A stretch of DNA of 14,275 bases from Bacillota bacterium (GTDB lineage: Bacteria; Bacillota; Clostridia; Lachnospirales; Lachnospiraceae): the NCBI GenBank assembly GCA_023436225.1, contig JAEZKA010000023.1, forward strand, positions 1 through 14,275, in the 5' to 3' direction. Below the pieces are notes generated by a model that was given only the letters and a program-made list of their open reading frames with translations, did not search any database and was not told the origin of the DNA. Shown here piece after piece: positions 1 through 8,013 of the stretch. The position numbers and the translations under genes are program-made. Every line of letters begins with the position of its first letter. Within the stretch, counting starts at the first letter, position 1.

Positions 1-16
1 CCTTCAGTTAGAAAAA

Positions 17-40
17 ATCCCGCGGATTATTCCGCGGGAT
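17..40 (-). terminator. Hairpin terminator facing left, inside the IS end
   Basis: A perfect 10-base-pair stem (ATCCCGCGGA pairing with TCCGCGGGAT) encloses a TTAT loop. On the minus strand it is followed by a run of T residues (positions 17 back to 12), the form of a Rho-independent terminator. On the plus strand there is no T-run after the stem. There is no minus-strand gene immediately to the right, so its likely job is to stop outside transcription from entering the insertion sequence, a common property of IS ends. The structure is seen directly; the role is inferred. Confidence 0.6.
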
Positions 41-53
41 AATATAAGCAAAA

Positions 54-836
54 GTGCTGGAATTTATTTGCCTAAAAATGCTAGAAAATAAATTCCGTTT
101 TTTGCTGGAAAGTACTTGCCGTTTACAATTGTTTACAAACGAAGCATATTATTATGAGACAGAATTGTTTGCGAAGTTTGAAGATGCCTTTCTTCATGAG
201 ACTGGAGCAAAAGGATCGGGGATAGCGGTAGTTCATGGACAAAGAAGTGTAGTTAAAAGCTTAAGCACAGATAAAATCTGCGAGCTTGGGGATGTTAGAA
301 TGATTATTTATCAGCCTTCGACAATTAAAATGAGGCAAATTTATATTCAGTTTAAACGTCAGGATGAAACAATAATAATTCCAGGAACTCGAATAGTGAA
401 AATAAGCGAGAAACAATATGATTTGTATAAAACTCATCCAGAAGTACGAGCAACAAGAAAAGGAGTATATATTGATTCTAAAGTTTTACAAGATAATACA
501 GGAAGAGTTATGGAAGATGCAGGTACTATGTTTTGTGCGATATATAAAGATGGGAAAAATACTTGTTTAGCTTTTTCAAATTGTAATGGAATGTTACTAA
601 CAAAAACTTATAGTAGAAAGAATTATGTCCTATGGGAGATAGATTCTATGTTTCATACAATCATGAATAAAGGCGGTTCTTATGCATATTATGAGTCATT
701 AGGGTCATTTAAAGATTTTTTAAATGGTATTAAGGAAATGAATATTGGAATGGAGGTGGAATATATACCCATAATCGATATTCCTGCTTATATCATACCT
801 ACTATATATATTAATGTAGATGAATTGACAGATTAA
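54..836 (+). CDS. Unrecognised protein, 5' end apparently replaced by the IS end
   Basis: The frame is open from a GTG at 54 (or ATG at 78), but neither has a ribosome binding site, and codons 1-28 lie inside the IS terminus. Native sequence appears to begin near 138 (N-E-A-Y-Y-Y-E-T-E), so this is best read as a gene that lost its own start to the insertion; translation is doubtful. I do not recognise the family. Visible features are an E-L-G-D stretch (residues 77-80) followed by a predicted beta strand ending in Q-F-K (99-101). That spacing is reminiscent of PD-(D/E)xK-type nuclease cores, but it is weak evidence. The rest is mixed alpha/beta with no signal peptide or membrane segment. The frame ends at TAA 834-836, and no partner gene is apparent. 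Confidence 0.5.
   Translation: MLEFICLKMLENKFRFLLESTCRLQLFTNEAYYYETELFAKFEDAFLHETGAKGSGIAVVHGQRSVVKSLSTDKICELGDVRMIIYQPSTIKMRQIYIQFKRQDETIIIPGTRIVKISEKQYDLYKTHPEVRATRKGVYIDSKVLQDNTGRVMEDAGTMFCAIYKDGKNTCLAFSNCNGMLLTKTYSRKNYVLWEIDSMFHTIMNKGGSYAYYESLGSFKDFLNGIKEMNIGMEVEYIPIIDIPAYIIPTIYINVDELTD
55..126. repeat. Three 24-base tandem repeats at the IS end
   Basis: Units start at 55, 79 and 103, exactly 24 bases apart. Each begins TGCT(G/A)GAA, followed by an AT-rich core and CC near base 18, then a T/A-rich spacer. On the minus strand the shared form is AACGGCAA, spacer, TTCCAGCA. Such regularly spaced imperfect repeats near an IS terminus are typical of transposase binding sites in the IS21 family. 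Confidence 0.65.
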
Positions 837-894
837 CGATTAATGATCTATATTGAAAAACAGGAAACAAAAGACTTGGTTATAATTAAAAAAA

Positions 895-966
895 ATGGTA
901 GAAAAACAGGAAGATTTTCTGGAACGGCTTGATAATGTAGAGTTGAAGGCAGAAGAAAACAAGTAA
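895..966 (+). pseudogene. 24-codon scrap of the TPR/YKDS-repeat gene family
   Basis: Reading from ATG 895 to TAA 964-966 gives a short peptide containing E-D-F-L-E-R-L-D-N-V-E. This matches the N-terminal coiled-coil part of the proteins starting at 1006 and 10994 (D/E-x-L-D/E-R-L-D-N). At DNA level, 17 bases (926-942) are identical to 1103-1119. There is no ribosome binding site, and an in-frame stop lies just upstream. It is most simply a leftover from an extra copy of the gene or from an aborted duplication. Confidence 0.55.
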
Positions 967-1005
967 GAGTAATATTATAAGTTACAGTTATGAAAGGATT
1001 GCTAA

Positions 1006-2169
1006 ATGGACGAATTACTCAAGGAAATGGGCATATCAGAAACAGAAGATCTTTCAGTAATTAAGGAAAAGCTGGAACATATGCAGGTAGAGCACTTGGA
1101 CAGGCTTGATAATGTAGAGGATGAAAAAAGAAGGAAGCAGTTAAAGGAAAATTTACAGAAGATAGAGAACGCGCTGTCTCATATTACTTGGATGCAAGAA
1201 AAGCTAAATAAGGGTCTAGTTCCCAATGAGGGAATTAGTAGTAAAGTAAACCAAGGAAGTAAAGAAGAAAAGATAAATGTTGAAAGTCTCAAATCTAAAA
1301 TAAGGAAGAAGATCAGAGTATTAACAATTTGAGTAATACCCAAGGAAATTATTCTGGTAGTATTCCAAATGGCAAATCGAATAACAGCAACATATTGCCA
1401 AAGTTACAAAGAGCTTTCATCTGCCTAGAACATGGAGATTGGAATAAAGCGGATTCTTTACTTGAAGATGTGTTAAACGATAATCCCACCTGTAGTAAGG
1501 CTTATGTTGGTAAGCTAATGCTTGATTTGCATATTTCTGATGAGACGAAATTAATGGAACATAGCTCTCTTTTTGACGGGTAACCAGAATTATCTACTAG
1601 GTCTAAAGTATGCAACTTCAGATTATGCTATAATTCTAAAAGGTTATAATGATTACATAGAACAGTCTATCGCATATAAGTCTGCGTTAAAAAACATGCT
1701 GAATGCAAAAAACGAAGATGAGTATGCGCAAACTGCAAAAGAATTTGACAAGATTAGTAACTTCCAGGATTCTGCTAAAAAAGCATCTGAATGCAGAAAA
1801 AGAATAAATGATCTGAAGTAAGCTGAAATCCAAAGAAGACAAAACGAATTGGAAAAATATTATCAAGAAGCTGTAAGTGAGATGAAGAAGCATGAGTATG
1901 TAAGAACTATTATGGCTATTAATATTTTTTCTACAAGAGACGGTTTGGAAAATTATAAGGATGTTCCTCAGCTATTAAAACAATGTGAAAGTGTACTAAC
2001 AGAACAAAAATATATAGCAGCTATTGATTTGATGAATCAAGGAACGTACGAAAGTGCTGTAAAGTTTTTTGGTGAACTAGGAGAATACAAGGATTCCAGA
2101 ATGTTTAATCTGATAATAAAAATTGATCAATTACATGATCAAGAATATAATAAAACTTATGTAAAATAA
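1006..2169 (+). pseudogene. Decayed paralogue of the 642-residue TPR/YKDS-repeat membrane protein
   Basis: Four collinear pieces match residues 1 to about 395 of the protein encoded at 10994-12922. Frame 1 covers 1006 to about 1300 (N-terminal coiled coil, MDELLKEMGI against MEELLKELGI). The frame then shifts, and 1329-1583 carries the PKLQRAFICLE...ADSLLEDVLND segment. A second shift near 1570 returns to frame 1 for the LKYA.SDYA..GYN.YIE segment. An in-frame TAA at 1819-1821 interrupts it before NELEKYYQEAVSEMKKH, and the frame finally ends at TAA 2167-2169 just after the LGEYKDS motif. The membrane segment and leucine-rich-repeat half are absent. The original start is well formed, with GAAAGGA upstream of ATG 1006. 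The N-terminal ~110 residues could still be translated, but the full product cannot. Confidence 0.85.
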
Positions 2170-2211
2170 GGAATTAATATAACAAATAATGTAAGTGTAT
2201 GAGGTGGAAGC

Positions 2212-3708
2212 ATGATATTAGGAATAGACTTAGGGACGACTTATTCCGTCGGCGCATTTGTAAATAATAACGGTGATCCGGAGGTAGCAATCAACAGTGA
2301 GGGTGAAAGGCTTACTCCATCCGTGGTTCTGGTTGAGGGAAAGCAGTACTGTGTGGGTAATGCAGCGAAAGAAAACTGCATGATACAACCTGAAAATGTG
2401 ATATCCACTGTAAAAAATCATATCGGTAAAAAGAATAAATTTAAAGTGTCTGCGGGAACGGAATTTACTCCGGAGGAAATATCCAGCTTGATCATTAAGA
2501 AGGTGGTAAAGGATTCCTGTGAGAATATCAGAGAGAAAATCGACAAGGTTGTAGTTACGGTTCCGGCATATTTTACAGACGCACAGAGGAAAGCAACGGA
2601 GGATGCCGTTACCTTGGCAGGAGTGAAGCTGATGGCTATGATCAATGAACCTACGGCAGCTGCCTTATATTTTGCACATAGAAATAAATTAGAGAAAGCT
2701 AATATTCTGGTCTACGATCTGGGTGGTGGTACCTTTGATGTTACCGTTATGAGATTAGATGGTAATAATATTGAAGTGAAAAGTACCGGAGGATTATCGA
2801 ATGTCGGCGGCTACTTTTTTGATAGGTATATTGTTGATCATGTATGCAGTCAAATTGCAGAGAAATACGGCATAAATCTGAAAGAAGACGAATATCGTGA
2901 GGTCTATCAGGATATCTGTATCAAAGCAGAAAAAGCAAAAATCCAATTAAGTAATAAGACAAATTCGTTCATCACGGTATGGTTCGGAGATATTAAAGAA
3001 AATATTACGATTTCGCGGGATTTCTTAGAGGCAAAAATAAAAAGCTTATACATAAGAACAGAAAGTAAAATGAAAGAAGCGATTCGCAATTCCGGGATGA
3101 GAGTGGAGGATATCGATCGTGTATTACTGGTCGGAGGCTCAAGTAAGATTCCGTATATTTCATCGAGAATTGAAGCTTTTCTCGGTAAGAAGCCCTCCAA
3201 GGAGATTAACCCGGATGAATCGGTTGCCTTGGGTGCAGCCCTATACGGTAATATGTTGGAAAGAGACAAAAAGGATACAAAGCTTAATTTCAATGATGTT
3301 TGTTCTCACAGCATAGGTATTGTTGTTATTGACAAAAAGACGAAGAAACAGGAGAACTTTATTATAATTCCGCGCAATTCAGCAATTCCAGTCTCTAGTA
3401 CACAGAAGTTCTGTACCTATTGCCAGAATCAAAGAATGATTGAAATTACTATAACAGAAGGAGAATTTAAAGAACTAACAGATGTAACGACAATTGGTAC
3501 CTATGAAGTCGAGCTGCCACCTGGTATGGAACAGGGTGCGTTAGTAGAACTGACCACCAGCCTCGACGAGGATCAAATGGTACATCTGTATCTCAATATC
3601 CCTTCTGCTAATTTAAAGAAAGAATATCAAATGGAGAGAAAAGCCAATCTAAGTGAAGAAGAGCTGAAAATGCTTTCAGGAATCTACCGGGATATTGAAG
3701 TGAAGTAG
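2212..3708 (+). CDS. Short Hsp70 (DnaK-like) chaperone without a helical lid
   Basis: An ATP-dependent chaperone of the Hsp70 family, cytoplasmic. The nucleotide-binding domain spans about residues 1-350 and has the full set of signatures: DLGTTYS (6-12), the catalytic-lysine region VKNHIG with K68, TVPAYF (116-121), NEPTAAA (145-151), DLGGGTFDVTV (169-179) and VGGSSKIP (307-314). A beta substrate-binding-like domain follows (about 360-470), shown by IPRNSAIPVSSTQKF and ITEGE, which parallel DnaK's second domain. The protein stops at 498 residues against about 610 for DnaK. The helical lid is missing, and the usual hydrophobic linker (D-V-L-L-L-D) is replaced by K-L-N-F-N-D-V. ATG 2212 is preceded by a strong GAGGTGG. 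No CIRCE operator is seen upstream. No DnaJ or GrpE gene is nearby, so it looks like a specialised paralogue rather than the housekeeping dnaK. Confidence 0.9.
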   Translation: MILGIDLGTTYSVGAFVNNNGDPEVAINSEGERLTPSVVLVEGKQYCVGNAAKENCMIQPENVISTVKNHIGKKNKFKVSAGTEFTPEEISSLIIKKVVKDSCENIREKIDKVVVTVPAYFTDAQRKATEDAVTLAGVKLMAMINEPTAAALYFAHRNKLEKANILVYDLGGGTFDVTVMRLDGNNIEVKSTGGLSNVGGYFFDRYIVDHVCSQIAEKYGINLKEDEYREVYQDICIKAEKAKIQLSNKTNSFITVWFGDIKENITISRDFLEAKIKSLYIRTESKMKEAIRNSGMRVEDIDRVLLVGGSSKIPYISSRIEAFLGKKPSKEINPDESVALGAALYGNMLERDKKDTKLNFNDVCSHSIGIVVIDKKTKKQENFIIIPRNSAIPVSSTQKFCTYCQNQRMIEITITEGEFKELTDVTTIGTYEVELPPGMEQGALVELTTSLDEDQMVHLYLNIPSANLKKEYQMERKANLSEEELKMLSGIYRDIEVK

Positions 3709-3817
3709 ATTAAATAATTATAGATTTTTAATCTGTTTTGTCAGCATGAACGATTATTGTGTAAGAGCAGGTTTAACTTCTATGTAAAACTTACTCAGTG
3801 GGAGGGCATGGTTTAAT
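3709..3817 (+). other. Short intergenic gap with leader of the AAA+ gene
   Basis: This 109-base gap holds a weak five-pair hairpin (AGATT/AATCT, 3722-3734) followed by GTTTTG, too poor to call a terminator. It also holds the GGGAGGG ribosome binding site at 3800-3806. An ATG at 3808 closer to that site would encode only M-V before TAA, so ATG 3818 is the real start, with a somewhat long spacing. No clear promoter is seen, and read-through from the Hsp70 gene is likely. Confidence 0.4.
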
Positions 3818-6800
3818 ATGGATATCAGGGAGCTGGCTTACTTAAAAAAGAATCATAACTACAACAGAATTGCGGAATATGGGGATAGCCTGAAGCTAGA
3901 TCAGACAGAGGATTCCGATGTATTGATCTTTGTAGCGGAAGCTTATTTTAAGAATGAAAATTATTCAAGTAGTATAGAGTGGTACAAAAAAGCACTTGCT
4001 TTATCCTGGGAGGAAGTGGCAGCCGTCAACCTTGTTGAAATATATATAAGAACGAACGACGCGATGGGCTTGGAGGAGTTGACAGAGATTCTTGATAAGG
4101 AAGGAATCTATGAGGCGACTGCTGCACTTGCACGTTATGAATACGCACGTTGTACGAAGGCCGACGAAGATGAACTGATTGCTAAATTACATGAATATAT
4201 CAGCCAGGAATATAATGAAAGCTATATGCTTCTCCTGGCGGAGCTTTATATCCGTAATAATGATGAAGCTGCTGCGATAAATATTTTAAAGGATATGCAG
4301 CGGCTATTTCCTACGGGATTATATATGCAGCGGGTGAGTGCTTTGCAGGAAGCACTTCATAATAATGCAGCTCAGAGTTACATTGAGAAGAATTCGATAG
4401 AAAATGAATTATACTGTCCAGCGGATCAAAAGAAAGTTGTGCAACAGTTAGGTGAAGCTTTATCTGCTTCAAAGCAGCCCGAGGAAAAGTCTGATACGGG
4501 TAGTAAGTTGGATATAGAACAAGCTGCAAACCTTGTAAGCCAAACTGCACCCATTGTAAATAGAACAGAGGCTTTTATAGACAATCAGAAGTCATCATAT
4601 GCCAAGACACAAGCCACTAAAAGCCAGAGCTTTATCAGTCTTGGCAAGGCGCTTAATATGATAAAGCAGGTGACAAAGAAGATTGTTAATGAAGAGCCAA
4701 TGCCGGTAGAGGAACGCTTTCAGGATATTGTAGGTATGATTGAGGCAAGAGAGAGGATCGGTAATCTATATCGGCTGTTTTGCTTGCAGAACGACAGAAA
4801 ACGCAATAATTTTCACAGCAATCTGATAAAAACGACGCATTTTGCTATCTGCGGAAAAGAAGGCTGTGGTAAAACAACATTAGCTTCAATTCTTGGTAAG
4901 CTGTTGTATGACTTTGGTATCAGAGAGGTTGAGGAAGCAGTTTTAGTCGAAGCAAAGGATCTTGAAAAGAATCTGGGGGATTTATTAAAACTCTCAGGAA
5001 CGGTACTCATTATTGAGAATATTGAAAAGTGCAGAGATAACAACGGCAGTTATGATGCAATAGCCTGGCCGCTGCGTTGTTTGATGTATCAGCATGTGGA
5101 GGATTTATCAGTAATCATTACAGGCTCTCAAGAAGGAATACAAAGCCTTTTTGATCAGGAAAGTGAAATCAAGGATTTGATTTATGATTCGTTATATATC
5201 CCGGATTATTCGATTGACGATTTGATAGAGATAGCAACCCGTATTGCGCACGGAGTGGGCTTTGAATTATCCAGGTCGGCGATAGAATTACTCAGAAAGA
5301 ATATCAGCAGAGAATATAAACAGCCAAATTTTAGAAATGGAAAAGCCATCGAACAAAAGATTTTTAATGCTGCGAAGAAACTAGCAGACCGTTATGCCCA
5401 GATGGATGACACAACCGATGAGGATATGGCCTTATTGGTAGACATTGATTTCGAACTTAGCACTGGTAAAGAGGACAATCTTGAGGATTTGATAAAAGAA
5501 CTTGATCATATGACAGGATTAAATGCTGTGAAGGATGAAGTGCATCAGCGCATCAAAGCAATCATAGCGCAGAGACAGGCAGAAATAGCCGGATCAACCA
5601 GAAAAGGCGGGTTTGGAACATTGCATATGGTCTTTCAGGGAGGACCGGGTACCGGGAAAACAACAGTTGCAAGAATTATCGGAAAAATATATCAGCAGCT
5701 CGATGTATTGCCGGGAGATGTCTTTGTGGAATGTACCAGAAAAGATCTGGTTGCTGCTTATGTCGGTCAGACAGCGAAGAATGTTCAGGCTAAAATTAAG
5801 GAAGCAATGGGCGGAGTTCTCTTCATTGATGAGGCGTACTCACTTTGTAACGGAGATAATGACCAATTTGGAAAAGAAGCTGTTGATACTTTGATCGCAG
5901 AGATGGAGAACAGCAGGGACAGTCTGATGGTAATTTTCGCGGGTTACACTTCTGATATGAACCGTTTCCTTAATGCGAATGAAGGTCTGAGAAGTCGTAT
6001 TTCAAGATATATAAACTTTGAAGATTATTCGGTTCCGGAAATGGTATCAATTTATAAGGGCATGGTGAAGGCCAAAAACATGTATCTGGATGCGGACACG
6101 CAGGAAATACTTACGGAGCTTATGAAGAAAAAGTCAAAGCTTAAGGATTTCGGAAATGCAAGAGGTGTCAGGAATCTTCTTGACAAAACGATCGATGCGG
6201 TGAATGATCGTGTGACAGAAAGAATCGAGCAGGGACATGAGACAAGTAAGAATGAATATGACATCATAAGAGCGGTTGATATAAAGAATGTTCTTGAAGT
6301 GAAAACAATGGGCGAGAAGAGTCTGGAAGAGTTGATGGAAGACTTGAACCTGCTGACGGGGCTGGCATCTGTGAAAGATGAAATCCGTAAAAAGGTACAG
6401 AAAATCAATATCGCTCAAAAGAAAGAAAAGCTTGGAGTGAAAAGGAGTAACGAAATAGGATCCTCACATATGATTTTTAAAGGGAATCCGGGTACGGGTA
6501 AAACAACGGTAGCCAGACTGATTGGCAGTATATACAGGCAGCTTGGCATATTACCAGAGGGAAATAAAGTGATCGAATGCTCCCGGAGTGACCTGGTCAG
6601 TGATATCGTAGGCAGGACTGCCAAATGTGTAAAGAGTAAAATAGAAGAAGCGATGGGGGGAGTTTTGTTTATTGATGAAGCCTATACCTTAAGCAGGGAT
6701 GACAATGATACGAACGGTCAGGAAGCAATTGATGCGCTGTTAATGGACATGGAAGAGTACCGGGATAGCTTTATGGTTATATTAGCAGGCTATACACATG

Positions 6801-7984
6801 AGATGGATCATTTTCTGACGAAAAACCCCGGTTTATCCAGCAGAATTTCAAATCAGATTATCTTTGAGGATTATACCATTCCTGAGATGGTAACCATATG
6901 GAAGGGCATGGCGATAAACCAAGGATTACTAATACAGGAGATTGATGATTCGCTACTGGAAGCATTAATTAAAGAAAAATCTAAAGTAAAGGACTTTGGT
7001 AATGCAAGGGGAATTAGAAATGTTCTTCAAGCTGTAACAACAGCTATAGAAAGCCGGTTGGAAAATGAACTAGATAAGATTAATGAAAACAATAAAGAGG
7101 ATCTGATTACGGTTAAACAGGAAGATATCATAGCCTGTATGAAAGAGCCCGCAGCTAATACAGAAAATGCAGAAAGTCTCCTAGCACAGTTGTATGCATT
7201 GACTGGCTTAACATCAGTTAAAGCGAAGGTTACAGAGATGGTTAACATGATAAAAGCCAAGCAGCTGATGTGCGAGAAGGGGATTGATACGGGGGAAGGC
7301 TTTGGAACACTTCATCTTGTATTTAAAGGAAACGCAGGAACCGGTAAAACGACAGTAGCGCGATTAATCGGCAAAATCTATGGAAGTCTTGGTGTACTTC
7401 GGCAGGGTGATTTATTTATCGAGTGTAGCAGGCAGGATCTGGTAGCCGGCTATATGGGACAGACTGCCGGCAAGGTCATCGAGAAGGTAAAGGAAGCCTC
7501 TGGTGGTATTCTGTTTATTGACGAAGCGTATACTCTTAAGCAGGGGGACAATGATAGCTTTGGGCAGGAAGCCATTACCACTCTTTTGGCACAGGTAGAG
7601 AACAGAAGAGATGAATTAATGGTTATTATTGCAGGATATTCAAAGGATATGGATGATTTTCTTGCAACAAACCAGGGTCTGAAGAGTCGATTTGCCAACG
7701 AGATAATATTTGAAGACTACAGTATTGATGAAATGCTGTCTATTTACAATTATCAAGCAAGAAAGCTTAACTTAGAGGTTCCGAAGGCATTGATACCTTT
7801 AATCAGAGAGAGTATTGAGAAAACAGTAAAATCAACAGAAAACTTCGGCAACGCTAGAGGAATACGTAATCTCGTGGAAAAGACAAACAGCAGACGTATG
7901 GTCAGAATAGCAGAAAATGCAGCAATAGGAATTGAATTGACGGCGGATGAGATGAAGACCCTGACAGAAAGTGATATAGTATAG
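3818..7984 (+). CDS. TPR protein with four tandem AAA+ (CbxX/CfxQ-type) modules
   Basis: A large cytoplasmic ATPase, probably a protein-remodelling motor. Residues 1-180 are helical and TPR-like (for example A-x-x-Y-F-K-N-x-N-Y-S-S-S-I-E-W-Y-K-K-A), and about 205-290 is a low-complexity linker. Module 1 (about 297-530) has Walker A GKEGCGKTT (346-354), but its Walker B is degenerate (LIIEN, 397-401). Modules 2, 3 and 4 (about 553-830, 834-1110, 1118-1388) have GxxGTGKTT with K614, K895 and K1177, FIDEAY with E672, E954 and E1236, conserved arginines in (G)L(R/K/S)SR, and a closing F-G-N-A-R-G-(V/I)-R-N motif. Single CbxX/CfxQ ATPases (Rubisco activases, EccA of type VII secretion) usually carry one such module, and EccA also has an N-terminal TPR region. 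Three active modules plus a degenerate one in one chain is unusual. It follows the Hsp70 gene and precedes the coiled-coil gene by 29 bases, suggesting a shared transcript. Confidence 0.9.
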   Translation: MDIRELAYLKKNHNYNRIAEYGDSLKLDQTEDSDVLIFVAEAYFKNENYSSSIEWYKKALALSWEEVAAVNLVEIYIRTNDAMGLEELTEILDKEGIYEATAALARYEYARCTKADEDELIAKLHEYISQEYNESYMLLLAELYIRNNDEAAAINILKDMQRLFPTGLYMQRVSALQEALHNNAAQSYIEKNSIENELYCPADQKKVVQQLGEALSASKQPEEKSDTGSKLDIEQAANLVSQTAPIVNRTEAFIDNQKSSYAKTQATKSQSFISLGKALNMIKQVTKKIVNEEPMPVEERFQDIVGMIEARERIGNLYRLFCLQNDRKRNNFHSNLIKTTHFAICGKEGCGKTTLASILGKLLYDFGIREVEEAVLVEAKDLEKNLGDLLKLSGTVLIIENIEKCRDNNGSYDAIAWPLRCLMYQHVEDLSVIITGSQEGIQSLFDQESEIKDLIYDSLYIPDYSIDDLIEIATRIAHGVGFELSRSAIELLRKNISREYKQPNFRNGKAIEQKIFNAAKKLADRYAQMDDTTDEDMALLVDIDFELSTGKEDNLEDLIKELDHMTGLNAVKDEVHQRIKAIIAQRQAEIAGSTRKGGFGTLHMVFQGGPGTGKTTVARIIGKIYQQLDVLPGDVFVECTRKDLVAAYVGQTAKNVQAKIKEAMGGVLFIDEAYSLCNGDNDQFGKEAVDTLIAEMENSRDSLMVIFAGYTSDMNRFLNANEGLRSRISRYINFEDYSVPEMVSIYKGMVKAKNMYLDADTQEILTELMKKKSKLKDFGNARGVRNLLDKTIDAVNDRVTERIEQGHETSKNEYDIIRAVDIKNVLEVKTMGEKSLEELMEDLNLLTGLASVKDEIRKKVQKINIAQKKEKLGVKRSNEIGSSHMIFKGNPGTGKTTVARLIGSIYRQLGILPEGNKVIECSRSDLVSDIVGRTAKCVKSKIEEAMGGVLFIDEAYTLSRDDNDTNGQEAIDALLMDMEEYRDSFMVILAGYTHEMDHFLTKNPGLSSRISNQIIFEDYTIPEMVTIWKGMAINQGLLIQEIDDSLLEALIKEKSKVKDFGNARGIRNVLQAVTTAIESRLENELDKINENNKEDLITVKQEDIIACMKEPAANTENAESLLAQLYALTGLTSVKAKVTEMVNMIKAKQLMCEKGIDTGEGFGTLHLVFKGNAGTGKTTVARLIGKIYGSLGVLRQGDLFIECSRQDLVAGYMGQTAGKVIEKVKEASGGILFIDEAYTLKQGDNDSFGQEAITTLLAQVENRRDELMVIIAGYSKDMDDFLATNQGLKSRFANEIIFEDYSIDEMLSIYNYQARKLNLEVPKALIPLIRESIEKTVKSTENFGNARGIRNLVEKTNSRRMVRIAENAAIGIELTADEMKTLTESDIV

Positions 7985-8013
7985 GTTAGCTATAGTTACG
8001 ATAGGAGAGGACA

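Larger units (their letters stand above)
1..137. mobile_element. Terminal segment of a probable IS21-family insertion sequence
   Basis: Read on the minus strand, the segment begins TGTAAACAATTGTAAACGGC at position 137 and then carries three 24-base repeats and a strong hairpin. A 5'-TG end followed by several internally repeated, transposase-binding-like sequences is the layout known for IS21-family ends. The transposase and helper ATPase genes (istA/istB) would lie to the left, outside the window, so family membership is inferred from the end structure alone. The boundary at about 137 is where the repeat pattern stops and coding-like sequence with a different character begins. No target-site duplication can be seen because only one end is present. 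Confidence 0.55.

Noticed and set aside
2170..2211. A CIRCE (HrcA) operator before the Hsp70 gene
   Set aside because: No TTAGCACTC / GAGTGCTAA inverted repeat is present, and the gap is only 42 bases.
2230..3293. Several open frames on the minus strand and in other frames across the Hsp70 gene
   Set aside because: They lie wholly inside a clearly conserved Hsp70 gene, have no ribosome binding sites and encode compositionally odd peptides.
3722..3734. Hairpin after the Hsp70 gene as a terminator
   Set aside because: Only five AT-rich pairs and a three-base loop with a weak T-run; read-through is more likely.
3808..3816. ATG closer to the ribosome binding site of the AAA+ gene
   Set aside because: It encodes only two codons before TAA, so ATG 3818 is the start.
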